Positions 34,354-43,261 are shown, numbered from the stretch's first letter. The stretch is DNA of 64,000 nt from JAYRZB01 sp041916675 (GCA_041916675.1 JAYRZB010000001.1:186001-250000); one strand, 5' to 3'. Numbers and translations are program-made. The notes: generated from the sequence alone by a model not told the origin.

Positions 34354-37242
34354 ATGCCTGATACACCGAACCCCAATCGCGAAATCGTCATCCGCGGGGC
34401 CAAGGAACACAATCTCAAGTCAATCGATCTGCGCTTGCCGCGCGACAAGCTGATCGTCATGACCGGGCTGTCGGGCTCCGGAAAATCATCCCTGGCGTTC
34501 GACACCATCTATGCAGAGGGGCAGCGCCGTTATGTCGAGTCGCTGTCGGCCTATGCCCGGCAGTTCCTTGAAATGATGCAGAAGCCCGATGTCGAACAAA
34601 TCGACGGGCTTTCTCCTGCCATCTCGATCGAGCAGAAGACCACCTCGCGCAATCCGCGCTCGACGGTGGGCACGGTCACCGAGATCTACGATTACCTGCG
34701 CCTCCTGTTCGCCCGTGTCGGCGTTCCCTATTCCCCCGCGACCGGCCTGCCTATTGAGAGCCAAACGGTCTCGCAGATGGTCGACAAGATACTCGACCTG
34801 CCCGAAGGGTCTCGGTTGTATCTGCTGGCCCCCATCGCCCGCGGCCGCAAGGGCGAATACAAGCGTGAGCTCAATGAGCTGATGCGTAAGGGCTTCCAGC
34901 GCGTCAAGATCGATGGCGAGTTTCACGATATCGAAGACGCCCCTGCCCTCGACAAGAAGCTCAAGCACGATATCGAGGTGGTCGTTGATCGCATCGTGAC
35001 CGCCCCCGATATCGGCGGGCGGCTGGCCGAGAGCTTTGAAACGGCGTTGAAGCTTGCCGATGGGATTGCGCTAGCCGAGTTTGCCGACGAAACCGACGCC
35101 GATGGCACTCCGCGTCGCATTACCTTTTCGGAGAAATTCGCCTGCCCGGTGTCGGGCTTTACCATCGCCGAAATCGAACCGCGCCTGTTTTCATTCAACA
35201 ATCCCTTCGGCGCCTGCCCGGTTTGCGATGGCCTGGGCACCGAAGCCAAGATCGATCCGAACCTGATTGTTTCCGATGCCAGCCTGTCGCTGCGCGATGG
35301 CGCGATTGTGCCGTGGAGCAAGACGTCAGCGCCTTACTATCAGCAGACGCTGAACGCCGTGACCAAGCACTACGGCGCTTCGACGGGTACGGCTTGGGAA
35401 GAGCTCAGCGAGGAGGTGCAGAATGCCGTGCTCTATGGCACCGGCAAGACCGTCATCAACTTCGTCTACGATGATGGTTTGCGCACGTACAAGACCAGCA
35501 AGCCCTTTGAAGGCGTGATCGGCAACCTTGAGCGCCGCTACAAGGAGACCGAAAGCGCGGGGATGCGGGAGGAAATCGAAAAGTACATGTCGGCCGCTCC
35601 CTGCGTGGCCTGCAATGGTTTCCGTCTCAAGCCAGAGGCGCTGTCGGTAAAGATTGGCGGGTTGCACATTGGCCAGGTCACCGACAAATCCATCCGCGCC
35701 GCCGCTGCCTGGTTCGAGGCACTCCCCGCGCAGCTGACCGATAATCAACTCAAGATCGGCGAGCGCGTGCTCAAGGAAATCCGTGAGCGTCTGGCGTTCC
35801 TCAACGACGTGGGCCTTGAATATCTGACACTGGCGCGCAATTCCGGGTCGCTGTCGGGCGGTGAAAGCCAGCGCATCCGGCTGGCCTCGCAGATCGGGTC
35901 TGGCTTGACGGGCGTGCTCTATGTGCTCGATGAACCATCCATCGGCCTTCATCAGCGCGACAACGAACGCCTGCTGGAAACTCTGCGTCGCCTCCGCGAC
36001 ATCGGCAATACGGTGATCGTGGTCGAACACGATGAAGACGCCATCATGTCCGCCGATTATGTGGTCGATATCGGTCCCGGTGCCGGTGTGCACGGGGGAC
36101 ATATCGTTGCCGAAGGCACCCCGCAGGACATCATGGACAATCCCGAGAGCCTGACAGGCAAATATCTGTCCGGGCGCATGGGCATTTCCATTCCCGCAGA
36201 ACGCCGCAAGCCCTCCAAGGCCCGCAAACTTTCGCTCACGGGAGCAACGGGGAACAATCTCAAGAACGTATCGGTCGACGTGCCGCTTGGCATGTTCGTT
36301 GCCATCAGCGGCGTTTCAGGCGGTGGGAAATCCACCCTGATGATCGATACGCTCTACCAGGCAGTGTCACGTCGCCTCAACGGCGCCCGCACCAACCCGG
36401 CGCCGCATGAACACCTGACCGGCCTCGAGTTCCTCGACAAAGTCATCGATATCGACCAGAGCCCGATTGGACGGACACCTCGGTCGAATCCCGCCACCTA
36501 TACCGGGGCCTTTACCCCCATGCGTGAGTGGTTTGCCGGGCTCCCCGAGGCCAAGGCGCGCGGTTACGGCCCGGGGCGCTTCTCATTCAACGTGAAGGGC
36601 GGACGCTGCGAAAAATGCGAGGGCGACGGCGTCCTCAAAATCGAGATGCACTTCCTGCCCGATGTTTACGTCACCTGCGATGTCTGCAAAGGCAAGCGCT
36701 ACAATCGGGAAACTCTCGAGGTCCAGTTCAAGGGCAAATCGATCTCTGATGTGCTCGATATGACCATCGATGAGGCAGTGGATTTCTTCGCCGCCGTGCC
36801 CTCCATCCGCGAAAAATTCGCAACCCTGCAACGGGTCGGCCTCGGCTACGTCAAGGTTGGCCAGCCGGCAACGACGCTCTCCGGCGGCGAGGCACAGCGA
36901 GTCAAACTCAGCAAGGAGCTGTCCAAGCGCGCCACCGGCCGCACGCTCTACATGCTCGACGAGCCAACGACGGGGCTGCATTTCCACGATGTGGCCAAGC
37001 TGCTCGAGGTGCTGCACGAGTTGGTTGAGGGCGGGAACACCGTCGTCGTCATCGAGCATAATCTCGAGGTCATCAAGACCGCGGATTGGGTGATCGATAT
37101 GGGCCCCGAAGGCGGCGACGGCGGTGGCGAGGTGGTGGGCATCGGTACGCCCGAGGATATCGCAGATAACCCGCGCTCGCACACCGGGCGCTTCCTGAAA
37201 GATGTGATGTCGCGGCGCCCGCACCAGGAAGCGGCCGAGTAG
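34354..37242 (+). CDS. uvrA: Excinuclease ABC subunit A
   Basis: Damage-recognition ATPase of nucleotide excision repair. The product is 962 aa. The first Walker A is GLSGSGKSS (38-46) and the second GVSGGGKST (653-661), with signature motifs LSGGESQRIRLA and LSGGEAQRVKLS. The C-terminal zinc finger is complete (CEKCEGDG ... CDVCKGKRY). The N-terminal zinc module reads CPVS (264-267) then CPVC (288-291), so one of the four usual cysteines is Ser267. A TTG four codons upstream is possible; ATG 34354 is preferred. Preceded by an SOS box. Confidence 0.97.
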   Translation: MPDTPNPNREIVIRGAKEHNLKSIDLRLPRDKLIVMTGLSGSGKSSLAFDTIYAEGQRRYVESLSAYARQFLEMMQKPDVEQIDGLSPAISIEQKTTSRNPRSTVGTVTEIYDYLRLLFARVGVPYSPATGLPIESQTVSQMVDKILDLPEGSRLYLLAPIARGRKGEYKRELNELMRKGFQRVKIDGEFHDIEDAPALDKKLKHDIEVVVDRIVTAPDIGGRLAESFETALKLADGIALAEFADETDADGTPRRITFSEKFACPVSGFTIAEIEPRLFSFNNPFGACPVCDGLGTEAKIDPNLIVSDASLSLRDGAIVPWSKTSAPYYQQTLNAVTKHYGASTGTAWEELSEEVQNAVLYGTGKTVINFVYDDGLRTYKTSKPFEGVIGNLERRYKETESAGMREEIEKYMSAAPCVACNGFRLKPEALSVKIGGLHIGQVTDKSIRAAAAWFEALPAQLTDNQLKIGERVLKEIRERLAFLNDVGLEYLTLARNSGSLSGGESQRIRLASQIGSGLTGVLYVLDEPSIGLHQRDNERLLETLRRLRDIGNTVIVVEHDEDAIMSADYVVDIGPGAGVHGGHIVAEGTPQDIMDNPESLTGKYLSGRMGISIPAERRKPSKARKLSLTGATGNNLKNVSVDVPLGMFVAISGVSGGGKSTLMIDTLYQAVSRRLNGARTNPAPHEHLTGLEFLDKVIDIDQSPIGRTPRSNPATYTGAFTPMREWFAGLPEAKARGYGPGRFSFNVKGGRCEKCEGDGVLKIEMHFLPDVYVTCDVCKGKRYNRETLEVQFKGKSISDVLDMTIDEAVDFFAAVPSIREKFATLQRVGLGYVKVGQPATTLSGGEAQRVKLSKELSKRATGRTLYMLDEPTTGLHFHDVAKLLEVLHELVEGGNTVVVIEHNLEVIKTADWVIDMGPEGGDGGGEVVGIGTPEDIADNPRSHTGRFLKDVMSRRPHQEAAE

Positions 37243-37261
37243 CGCGCAGAATTCGATGACG

Positions 37262-37359
37262 GAAATACGACGGGGCCATGCGTATCGCGCATGGCCGCAG
37301 TGCCCCGTGCGGCATGGCAGCGGGCCCCAAATCGGCCCATGCTGCAAGAGTCGTATTTC
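37262..37359 (+). ncRNA. Candidate structured RNA or leader upstream of a 50-aa gene
   Basis: A perfect 10-bp inverted repeat, GAAATACGAC (37262-37271) with GTCGTATTTC (37350-37359), extendable by one G-U pair, encloses two further hairpins. One has 9 bp with loop TATCG (37274-37296). The other has 10 bp with a 2-nt bulge (37317-37326 with 37334-37345). The closing stem ends 2-3 nt before the AAAGG ribosome-binding site of the gene at 37378. It may be a cis-regulatory leader, an independent small RNA or the 3' end of uvrA mRNA. I know no named family with this layout. Confidence 0.5.
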
Positions 37360-37377
37360 TTGAAAGGGACTGCGCAA

Positions 37378-37530
37378 ATGTTTGTTCGTGCTGTCTGGCG
37401 CATCAAGCGCCTTGTGGACCTGCGGCAGGCTTTGCGGGAAATGGATGTACCCACCACGCGCGATGCCGACAATCTCGGCCTGAGCGGGCCGGACTTCTCC
37501 AAAATGACCCGTGGCCTGTTTGATCGATAG
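37378..37530 (+). CDS. Very small basic protein, DUF1127-like
   Basis: Protein of 50 aa. ATG 37378 has a GAAAGG box about 10 nt upstream; longer in-frame starts to 37291 would run through the structured RNA and are disfavoured. The sequence has a basic amphipathic helix (RAVWRIKRLVDLRQALREM), then a short second helix with DADNLGLSGPDFSKM. Size and two-helix layout resemble DUF1127 proteins such as the next gene, where an Arg-rich helix is followed by a D-x-G-[IL]-xxS pattern. DUF1127 proteins studied in Agrobacterium and Rhodobacter affect RNA turnover and stress responses. The assignment here is by analogy. Confidence 0.6.
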   Translation: MFVRAVWRIKRLVDLRQALREMDVPTTRDADNLGLSGPDFSKMTRGLFDR

Positions 37531-37721
37531 CGCCGCTCCATTCCCGAATGTATGCGTTGCCAGGTCAATCCTTCAGCCACTCGCGTTCGCCCAAGGTGAA
37601 TTTGGCCTGAACAGAGGTATAAATTACCCTGCACTGGTTGCATGGCTCGCTTGAGCAAAATCCGGCTGCTCATGCCCTGCCGGGCGGCCTACATAGGGAC
37701 TGTTCAAAAAGGAGAACACCA

Positions 37722-37871
37722 ATGGGTATCCGTACCACGATCCGCAAATGGGCTGTCTATCAGCAGACCGTCCGGGAACTGAATTCCCTCGACAACCGTC
37801 AGCTGACCGACCTGGGCATCAACCGCTCTGAAATCCAGCGTATTGCGCGCGATCATGCCAGCACCATCTGA
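37722..37871 (+). CDS. DUF1127 domain small protein
   Basis: Protein of 49 aa starting MGIRTTIRKWAVYQQTVREL and continuing LDNRQLTDLGINRSEI, which is the DUF1127 pattern (basic first helix, [RQ]-x-L-x-D-[IL]-G-[IL]-x-R-x-[DE]-I). A strong AAAAAGGAG box lies 8 nt before the ATG. The 191-bp leader (37531-37721) contains a TATAAAT element near 37619 and small hairpins (TGAGCA/TGCTCA and GCCC/GGGC). It therefore probably has its own promoter and a structured 5' end. Such proteins are typically very abundant RNA-associated factors. Confidence 0.85.
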   Translation: MGIRTTIRKWAVYQQTVRELNSLDNRQLTDLGINRSEIQRIARDHASTI

Positions 37872-37904
37872 TGGCTTGCTGACTGAAGACGACGCAAAAC
37901 ACCG

Positions 37905-37935
37905 AACACCCGTTTCTCACTGGGAAGCGGGTGTT
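37905..37935 (+). terminator. Hairpin after the DUF1127 gene
   Basis: AACACCCG (37905-37912) pairs with CGGGTGTT (37928-37935) around a 15-nt loop, followed by T-rich sequence. It is a plausible terminator 34 nt after the stop codon. Confidence 0.5.
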
Positions 37936-38002
37936 TCACTTTCTGCAGCCCGGTTTGCCCACATAAGTTGCGCCCACTCGCAGGGCTTGCTATCCCCGCG
38001 CC

Positions 38003-39400
38003 ATGGCAAATCCAAGCGCACTTCATCACCCCATTCACATCATTGGCGGCGGCCTTGCAGGCTCAGAAGCCGCATGGCAGGCAGCCCAGGCCGGTGCCAA
38101 AGTCGTGCTGCATGAAATGCGGCCCGATCGGATGACCGACGCACACCTGACCCACGGCCTTGCAGAGCTCGTGTGCTCAAACAGTTTCCGCTCCGACGAC
38201 CACGAGCACAACGCTGTTGGCCTGCTGCATGAAGAAATGCGCCGCTGCAAGTCGCTGATCATGTCGGCCGCCGACCGTCACGCCTTGCCGGCAGGGGGTG
38301 CGCTGGCGGTGGACCGCAATGCGTTTTCAGATCTCGTCACCGAAACGCTGCACCAGCATCCTAACATAACCATCGAGCGCGGCGAAATCACCGGACTGCC
38401 ACCCGCAGAATGGGCAAATGTCGTGATTGCCACCGGCCCCCTCACCTCCCCGGCGCTCGCCGAGGCGATCGGGTCAATCACCGGCGAGGATTCGCTGGCT
38501 TTTTTTGATGCGATTGCCCCGATTGTGCACAAGGACAGTATCAATTTCGATATCGTCTGGGCCCAGTCCCGATACGACAAGGCAGGCCCGGCAGGCACTG
38601 GTGCCGATTACCTGAACTGCCCGATGAACGAGGACCAGTACAATCGCTTTGTCGATGCCCTGCTGTCCGCCCCCCTGCACGAATTCAAGGACTGGGAAAA
38701 GGTGCCCTATTTCGATGGCTGCCTGCCCATCGAAGTCATGGCCGCCCGTGGCCGCGAAACGCTGCGCTTCGGCCCCATGAAACCGGTGGGGCTCACAAAC
38801 CCACGCGATCCGCTGGTCAAGCCCTATGGCATTGTGCAACTGCGGCAGGACAATGCGCTGGGCACGCTCTGGAACATGGTCGGCTTCCAGACCAAGATGC
38901 GCTACGGCGTGCAGACGGAAATTTTCCGCATGATCCCCGGGCTTGAGAACGCGCAGTTTGCGCGCCTCGGCGGCCTGCACCGCAACACCTTCCTCAATTC
39001 GCCCAAGGTTTTGTCGCCCAACCTTACCCTCAAGGCCGATCCGCGCCTGCGGTTTGCCGGTCAGATCACCGGCGTCGAAGGCTACGTGGAAAGTGCCGCC
39101 ATCGGGCTGGTAGCAGGTCGACTTGCCGCCGCCGATGCTTTGGGCGAGGAGATCAACACGCCTCCGGCTACGACGGCGCTTGGTGCCCTGATCAATCACA
39201 TTACCGGCGGCCATGTGGAGGCCGAGGCCTATAGCGGTGCGCGCAGCTTCCAGCCGATGAACGTCAACTTCGGGCTGTTCCCCGAGGTCAGCATCTCCAA
39301 ACCCGAAGGGGTGTCGCGCTGGCGCGGCAACGACAAAACCATGGCCAAGCGCAAGGCCATCACCTCTCGCGCACTGGCCGATCTGACCGCCTGGGCCTGA
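38003..39400 (+). CDS. trmFO: Folate-dependent tRNA (uracil-54-C5)-methyltransferase TrmFO
   Basis: FAD- and methylenetetrahydrofolate-dependent enzyme making 5-methyluridine 54 in tRNA. The product is 465 aa. The dinucleotide motif IHIIGGGLAGSEAAW (12-26) is followed by the TrmFO/GidA-like signature HGLAELVCSNSFRSDD (51-66). Further blocks are YLNCPMNEDQYNRF, FDGCLPIEVMAARGRETL and the C-terminal FAGQITGVEGYVESAA. The ribosome-binding site is weak. Its carbon donor links it to folate metabolism, whose folD gene starts at the left edge of the window. It converges on the next gene with three bases between stops. Confidence 0.95.
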   Translation: MANPSALHHPIHIIGGGLAGSEAAWQAAQAGAKVVLHEMRPDRMTDAHLTHGLAELVCSNSFRSDDHEHNAVGLLHEEMRRCKSLIMSAADRHALPAGGALAVDRNAFSDLVTETLHQHPNITIERGEITGLPPAEWANVVIATGPLTSPALAEAIGSITGEDSLAFFDAIAPIVHKDSINFDIVWAQSRYDKAGPAGTGADYLNCPMNEDQYNRFVDALLSAPLHEFKDWEKVPYFDGCLPIEVMAARGRETLRFGPMKPVGLTNPRDPLVKPYGIVQLRQDNALGTLWNMVGFQTKMRYGVQTEIFRMIPGLENAQFARLGGLHRNTFLNSPKVLSPNLTLKADPRLRFAGQITGVEGYVESAAIGLVAGRLAAADALGEEINTPPATTALGALINHITGGHVEAEAYSGARSFQPMNVNFGLFPEVSISKPEGVSRWRGNDKTMAKRKAITSRALADLTAWA

Positions 39401-39403
39401 TTT

Positions 39404-40240
39404 CTAGCTGTTGCGCCAGACCCACAAGGCCATGGCACCGATCTTGCGCCAGTCGGCCTGCTCGGGCACCGGCATAAAAGGCATTGCATTGTGCTTTGCG
39501 ACCTGCCGCAAGGCCGTGCGCAGCACCGGCAACGGCGCAAACGCCGACCGCAGGGCCTTTGGCAGGCGGCCAATAGCTACCTCAGCCCTATCGAGATGGT
39601 CCTTGGCCATATCGCAGAGTTGGGCTTGCGCTGCCAGCATGCCCTCGCTGGCAATCCGCGCAAACACCTCCTGCTCGCTGACACCATTGGCCGCCAGCAG
39701 TGCCCAGGGCAGGAAAATGCGCCCCCGCGCCGCATTGAACCCGAATGCGCGGAGGTGGCCGATCAGTGCATGCGCGACGCCGAGATGCCCGGCTGCATCG
39801 CCATCTTCCACCACAGCATCGCCATTCAGCATCATGGCGATGAACTGGTAGAACACCGCAACAGTCTCACCCGCATAACCTTCAAATGTCTGCACATCGG
39901 GCATGGGGTCGTCATAAAGATCAAACCGGCGCGCCGCGATCAGACGCAACAGGGGCACGGTAGGCAGTTTATGGCGTTCGATAGCGGCAAGCAGCGCTGC
40001 GGCAATAGGGCTGGCTCGCACCGCGCCATGGCCCTGCCCCTTGATGGCATCCACCCACCATTGCAGGCGTATTTCCCCAGGCGCAGGCTCCTTCGCGCGC
40101 TCTCGAACCGAAGCGACTTCGGCGTTGAAGGCATAGAGCGCCTGAGCATCCGCCCGAATTGTCTCAGGCAGAAACAAGGTTGCGAAATAGCGGTCGCGGT
40201 CCGCGCGGCGCAACGCTTCGGCAACGTGATCGGCCGTCAC
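39404..40240 (-). CDS. Squalene/phytoene-synthase-fold protein without catalytic Asp motifs (NDUFAF6-like)
   Basis: Protein of 278 aa with the all-helical squalene/phytoene synthase fold. ALYAFNAEVASVRER (34-48) and LRAFGFNAARGRIFLP (163-178) align with the two Asp-rich metal motifs of real synthases (normally DDxxD-like and LRDxxEDxxxGRxYLP), but the aspartates are gone, so prenyl-diphosphate chemistry is unlikely. The mitochondrial complex I assembly factor NDUFAF6 belongs to this degenerate group. The neighbouring gene, joined by a GTGA overlap, is a homologue of another complex I assembly factor, NDUFAF3. A role in respiratory NADH dehydrogenase assembly is the best inference. No isoprenoid or hopanoid genes are nearby. 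Confidence 0.8.
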   Translation of the reverse strand: MTADHVAEALRRADRDRYFATLFLPETIRADAQALYAFNAEVASVRERAKEPAPGEIRLQWWVDAIKGQGHGAVRASPIAAALLAAIERHKLPTVPLLRLIAARRFDLYDDPMPDVQTFEGYAGETVAVFYQFIAMMLNGDAVVEDGDAAGHLGVAHALIGHLRAFGFNAARGRIFLPWALLAANGVSEQEVFARIASEGMLAAQAQLCDMAKDHLDRAEVAIGRLPKALRSAFAPLPVLRTALRQVAKHNAMPFMPVPEQADWRKIGAMALWVWRNS

Positions 40241-40623
40241 CGGCGGCCCCGTTCCACGGCGATGAATGCGCCGGCCACGGCGCGTTTCTCGGCCATCACG
40301 ACGTTGTAGTTGCTCACCGCCGGCGCTGTTGCGGTTGCCTCGATGCTGATGCCACGATCCCGAAATGCCTGCCGGATAGCCGGGTCAAGTGCGGCAATAT
40401 CATCGCCGAGCCCGATCAGCAGCACGTCGACCTGCCCCTCACACTCAAGCACCAATGAAAGCGCGTCGAGCGTCACCTCTCCCGACCGCGTCACCGGCCA
40501 TGCGTGCATACCGGTCGGCAGGCATAGCAGCGAACCGCGGTGCGACATGCCCGCAAAGCGGTATCCACCGTTGCCATAGGCATCGATGATCACTTGGTAG
40601 GGATAGTGTCCCGTGTCGCTCAT
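40237..40623 (-). CDS. Mth938-like domain protein (NDUFAF3-like)
   Basis: Protein of 128 aa with the Mth938 fold. Landmarks are IIDAYGNGGYRF near residue 12, the central strand-turn VDVLLIGLGDDI and the C-terminal SNYNVVMAEKRAVAGAFIAV. Human NDUFAF3 is a member and acts in complex I assembly. The stop overlaps the GTG of the NDUFAF6-like gene, and the gene follows secDF by about 10 nt. Genes for this family are known to sit next to secDF in many alphaproteobacteria, as they do here. Confidence 0.85.
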   Translation of the reverse strand: MSDTGHYPYQVIIDAYGNGGYRFAGMSHRGSLLCLPTGMHAWPVTRSGEVTLDALSLVLECEGQVDVLLIGLGDDIAALDPAIRQAFRDRGISIEATATAPAVSNYNVVMAEKRAVAGAFIAVERGRR

Positions 40624-40632
40624 GCGGCGGCC

Positions 40633-43179
40633 TTAGACCGCCGCACCATCGGCGCGTTTGTCTCCGGCAGCAACCTCTGGCGCATCGGCCCGCGATTTAA
40701 GCCCGAAGAAGATCAGAATCGGGCCGCCGACGATGATCGAGGAATAGGTACCCACGAACACGCCGAACGTCATGGCGATAACAAAGCCGCGGATTGCTTC
40801 GCCACCGAACAGCACCAGCGGAATCAGCGCCAGGAAGATCGTGAACGCGGTCAGCGAGGTACGGGTCAGCGTCGAGTTGATCGACAGGTTGATCAACTCG
40901 GGCAACGGCATCTTCTTGTATTTGCGCAGATTTTCGCGAATACGGTCCGAGATCACCACCGTTTCGTTCAAAGACAGACCCACCAATGTCAGCACCGCAG
41001 CAATGGAACTGAGGTTGAACTCCAGTCCGGTGATCGAATAGAGCCCGATCACCATGATCACGTCGTGCGTTGTGGTGGTAATCGCCGCCAGGGCGAACTG
41101 CCATTCAAAACGGAACCAGACATAGATCAGGATCGCAATCATCGAAACGATCACTGCGATGGCGCCGGACCAGGCCAGCTCACCTGAAACCGAGCCCGAA
41201 ATGCTCTCGGTGCGTCGCACTTCATACTTGTCGTCGGCCAGCGCAGCACGCACCTTCTGGATGGCCTCCTGCTGCGCCGCGTCTCCGCCAGGCTGGGTCT
41301 GGATGCGGATCAGAAGATCTTCGGGCGTACCGAAGCTTTGCACCTGAACTTCGCCAAGGCCAAGCGGCGCCAGGTCTTCGCGGACCTTGGCCGGGTCCGC
41401 GGGGGCACCGATGTGCTGCACCTCAATAGCCGAGCCACCGATGAAGTCGATGCCCAGGTTGAATCCCTTGGTGAAGGCCGAACCGATGGAAATCAGCGAC
41501 ATTACGATCGAGAAGATAATCACGTAACGCGAGATCTTCATGAAGTTGATCTTGGTGTTGTCCGGCAGGAACCGGAACACCTGTATCTTGACTGTCTTGG
41601 GGCGCCGGGCGCGGAACCAGATGCCGACGAAGAACAGCGTCACCGTGTAGGCTGTGAACAGCGACGTCAGAATGCCGAGGGCCAAGGTGACCGCAAAGCC
41701 CTGGATCGGGCCTGAGCCGAGGAAATACAGCACAACGGCCGCAATCAGCTGGGTCAGGTGCGAGTCAATAATGGTGCCCCATGCACGGGCAAAGCCGGCA
41801 TTGATCGAGGCCAGCACGGATTTGCCCGCCCTCTGCTCTTCGCGGATGCGCTCATAGATCAGCACGTTGGCGTCAACCGCCATGCCGATGGTCAGCACGA
41901 TACCGGCAATGCCCGGCAGCGTCAGCGTTGCCCCAAGCAACGAAAGCGCGCCGAGGATCAGAACGATGTTCAGGATCAGCGAGATATTGGCGAACACGCC
42001 GAACAGGCCATATGCCAGCAGCATGAAGGCGACAACACCGATCGCCGCAACGATACCCGCAGTGATACCCGATTTGATCGAGTCTGCGCCAAGGCTGGCG
42101 CCAACCGAGCGTTCCTCGACAATATCGAGGCTCGCCGGCAGCGCACCGGCGCGCAGCAGAACTGCCAGATCGTTGGCGCTGGCCGTGGTGAAGTTACCCG
42201 AAATCTGCCCCGAGCCGCCGGTGATCGGCGAAATGATCTGCGGCGCCGTGATCACCTGATCATCCAGAACAATGGCAAAGCGCTGGCCGACGTTCTTGGC
42301 GGTGATTTCACCAAAAGTGATAGCGCCGCGCGTATCGAAGCGGAATGTCACCACCGGGCGCTGTGTCTGCTGATCGAAGCCAGGCTGGCTGTCCGTCAGG
42401 GATTCGCCGCCAAGCGAAACCTCTTCATAAATCAGCTCATTGCCGCCATCGGCGCTTGGCAGGATCATGGTGCCCACCGGCAACCCCTGCGCTTCGGCCT
42501 GCGCCGCGCTGAGATTGGGATAGACCATGTGGAAAGTCAGGCGTGCCGTCGTTGAAATGATGCTCTTGAGGCGGGCGGAATCGCCGTAACCCGGGACCTG
42601 CACCAAAACGCGATTGGTGCCCTGGCGCTGGATCAGCGGTTCCGTGGTACCGAGCTGGTCGATACGATTGCGGATCACTTCCATCGACTGGGCCACCAGC
42701 GAGGACATGCGGGCGTCGACCCCCTCGGGGGTCAGCGATACTGTGATCTTGCCGTCGGCCGTTTCGCCAAAAGCCAGCTCCTGCGGCCCGCCGACGGTGA
42801 ACATGCCGTTGTTCACTGTGGTTTGCAGCGTCTCAAGTGCTGTTCGCGCCGCAGCCTTCTGGGTCGGGTCGGTCAGTTCGACGGTGATGGCCTCAGTGCC
42901 AGTTGTAATGATGTTGCCGATGCCATTGTCATTGGCCAAAATCTGTCGCGCATCGCGGCGCAGTTCCTTGACGCGTTCGGCAACGATGCCGTCGCGATTA
43001 ACCTGCAGCAGCAGGTGCGAGCCACCCTGCAGATCAAGGCCGAGGACGATAGTCTGTTTCGGGAGCCAGCTCGGCCACGCCTCCAGCGCGTCCTTGGACA
43101 GGAAACTCGGGATCGTGAACAGAATGCCGAGCAAGGCGACAACTGTGATGATCGCGGCGCGAATGGGTGAAAACTGCAT
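40633..43179 (-). CDS. secDF: Protein translocase SecDF, fused
   Basis: Proton-driven accessory subunits of the Sec translocon as a single 848-aa chain. The SecD half has LGLDLQGGSHLLLQVNRDG near residue 40, the large periplasmic P1 domain, and its helix block with GMAVDANVLIYERIREE near residue 450. The SecF half begins near residue 545 with NTKINFMKISRY and carries GIDFIGGSAIEVQ and GLSLNETVVISDRIREN. Twelve membrane helices are expected. ATG 43179 has an AGGA box 7 nt upstream; the 14-codon upstream extension is disfavoured. Fused SecDF is common in Hyphomicrobiales. YajC lies upstream with two hairpins in the spacer. Confidence 0.95.
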   Translation of the reverse strand: MQFSPIRAAIITVVALLGILFTIPSFLSKDALEAWPSWLPKQTIVLGLDLQGGSHLLLQVNRDGIVAERVKELRRDARQILANDNGIGNIITTGTEAITVELTDPTQKAAARTALETLQTTVNNGMFTVGGPQELAFGETADGKITVSLTPEGVDARMSSLVAQSMEVIRNRIDQLGTTEPLIQRQGTNRVLVQVPGYGDSARLKSIISTTARLTFHMVYPNLSAAQAEAQGLPVGTMILPSADGGNELIYEEVSLGGESLTDSQPGFDQQTQRPVVTFRFDTRGAITFGEITAKNVGQRFAIVLDDQVITAPQIISPITGGSGQISGNFTTASANDLAVLLRAGALPASLDIVEERSVGASLGADSIKSGITAGIVAAIGVVAFMLLAYGLFGVFANISLILNIVLILGALSLLGATLTLPGIAGIVLTIGMAVDANVLIYERIREEQRAGKSVLASINAGFARAWGTIIDSHLTQLIAAVVLYFLGSGPIQGFAVTLALGILTSLFTAYTVTLFFVGIWFRARRPKTVKIQVFRFLPDNTKINFMKISRYVIIFSIVMSLISIGSAFTKGFNLGIDFIGGSAIEVQHIGAPADPAKVREDLAPLGLGEVQVQSFGTPEDLLIRIQTQPGGDAAQQEAIQKVRAALADDKYEVRRTESISGSVSGELAWSGAIAVIVSMIAILIYVWFRFEWQFALAAITTTTHDVIMVIGLYSITGLEFNLSSIAAVLTLVGLSLNETVVISDRIRENLRKYKKMPLPELINLSINSTLTRTSLTAFTIFLALIPLVLFGGEAIRGFVIAMTFGVFVGTYSSIIVGGPILIFFGLKSRADAPEVAAGDKRADGAAV

Positions 43180-43197
43180 GGTCGTATCCTGGGTCCC

Positions 43198-43261
43198 GAG
43201 GCGGGCCTGATTGTCAGGCATGGCCTCAAATAGTGAAAAGCGTGACCGGAGGCCACGCTTT
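43198..43261 (-). promoter_or_regulatory. Tandem hairpins in the yajC-secDF spacer
   Basis: In the 105-nt spacer, reading in mRNA direction, a stem AAAGCGTG/CACGCTTT (43237-43261, extended by CC/GG inside) is followed by a two-part hairpin, GAGGC/GCCTC enclosing GCCTGA-TTG-TCAGGC (43198-43227). The second ends about 10 nt before the secDF ribosome-binding site. They could attenuate transcription, protect the mRNA or modulate secDF translation. Confidence 0.5.

Noticed and set aside
37262..37721. CcsR-type sRNAs with CCUCC loops next to DUF1127 genes
   Set aside because: Loops of the hairpins here are TATCG and CCAAATC; no CCTCC loop motif was seen.
40633..43179. Separate secD and secF genes or a frameshift between them
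   Set aside because: The frame is continuous through both halves; it is a genuine fusion.
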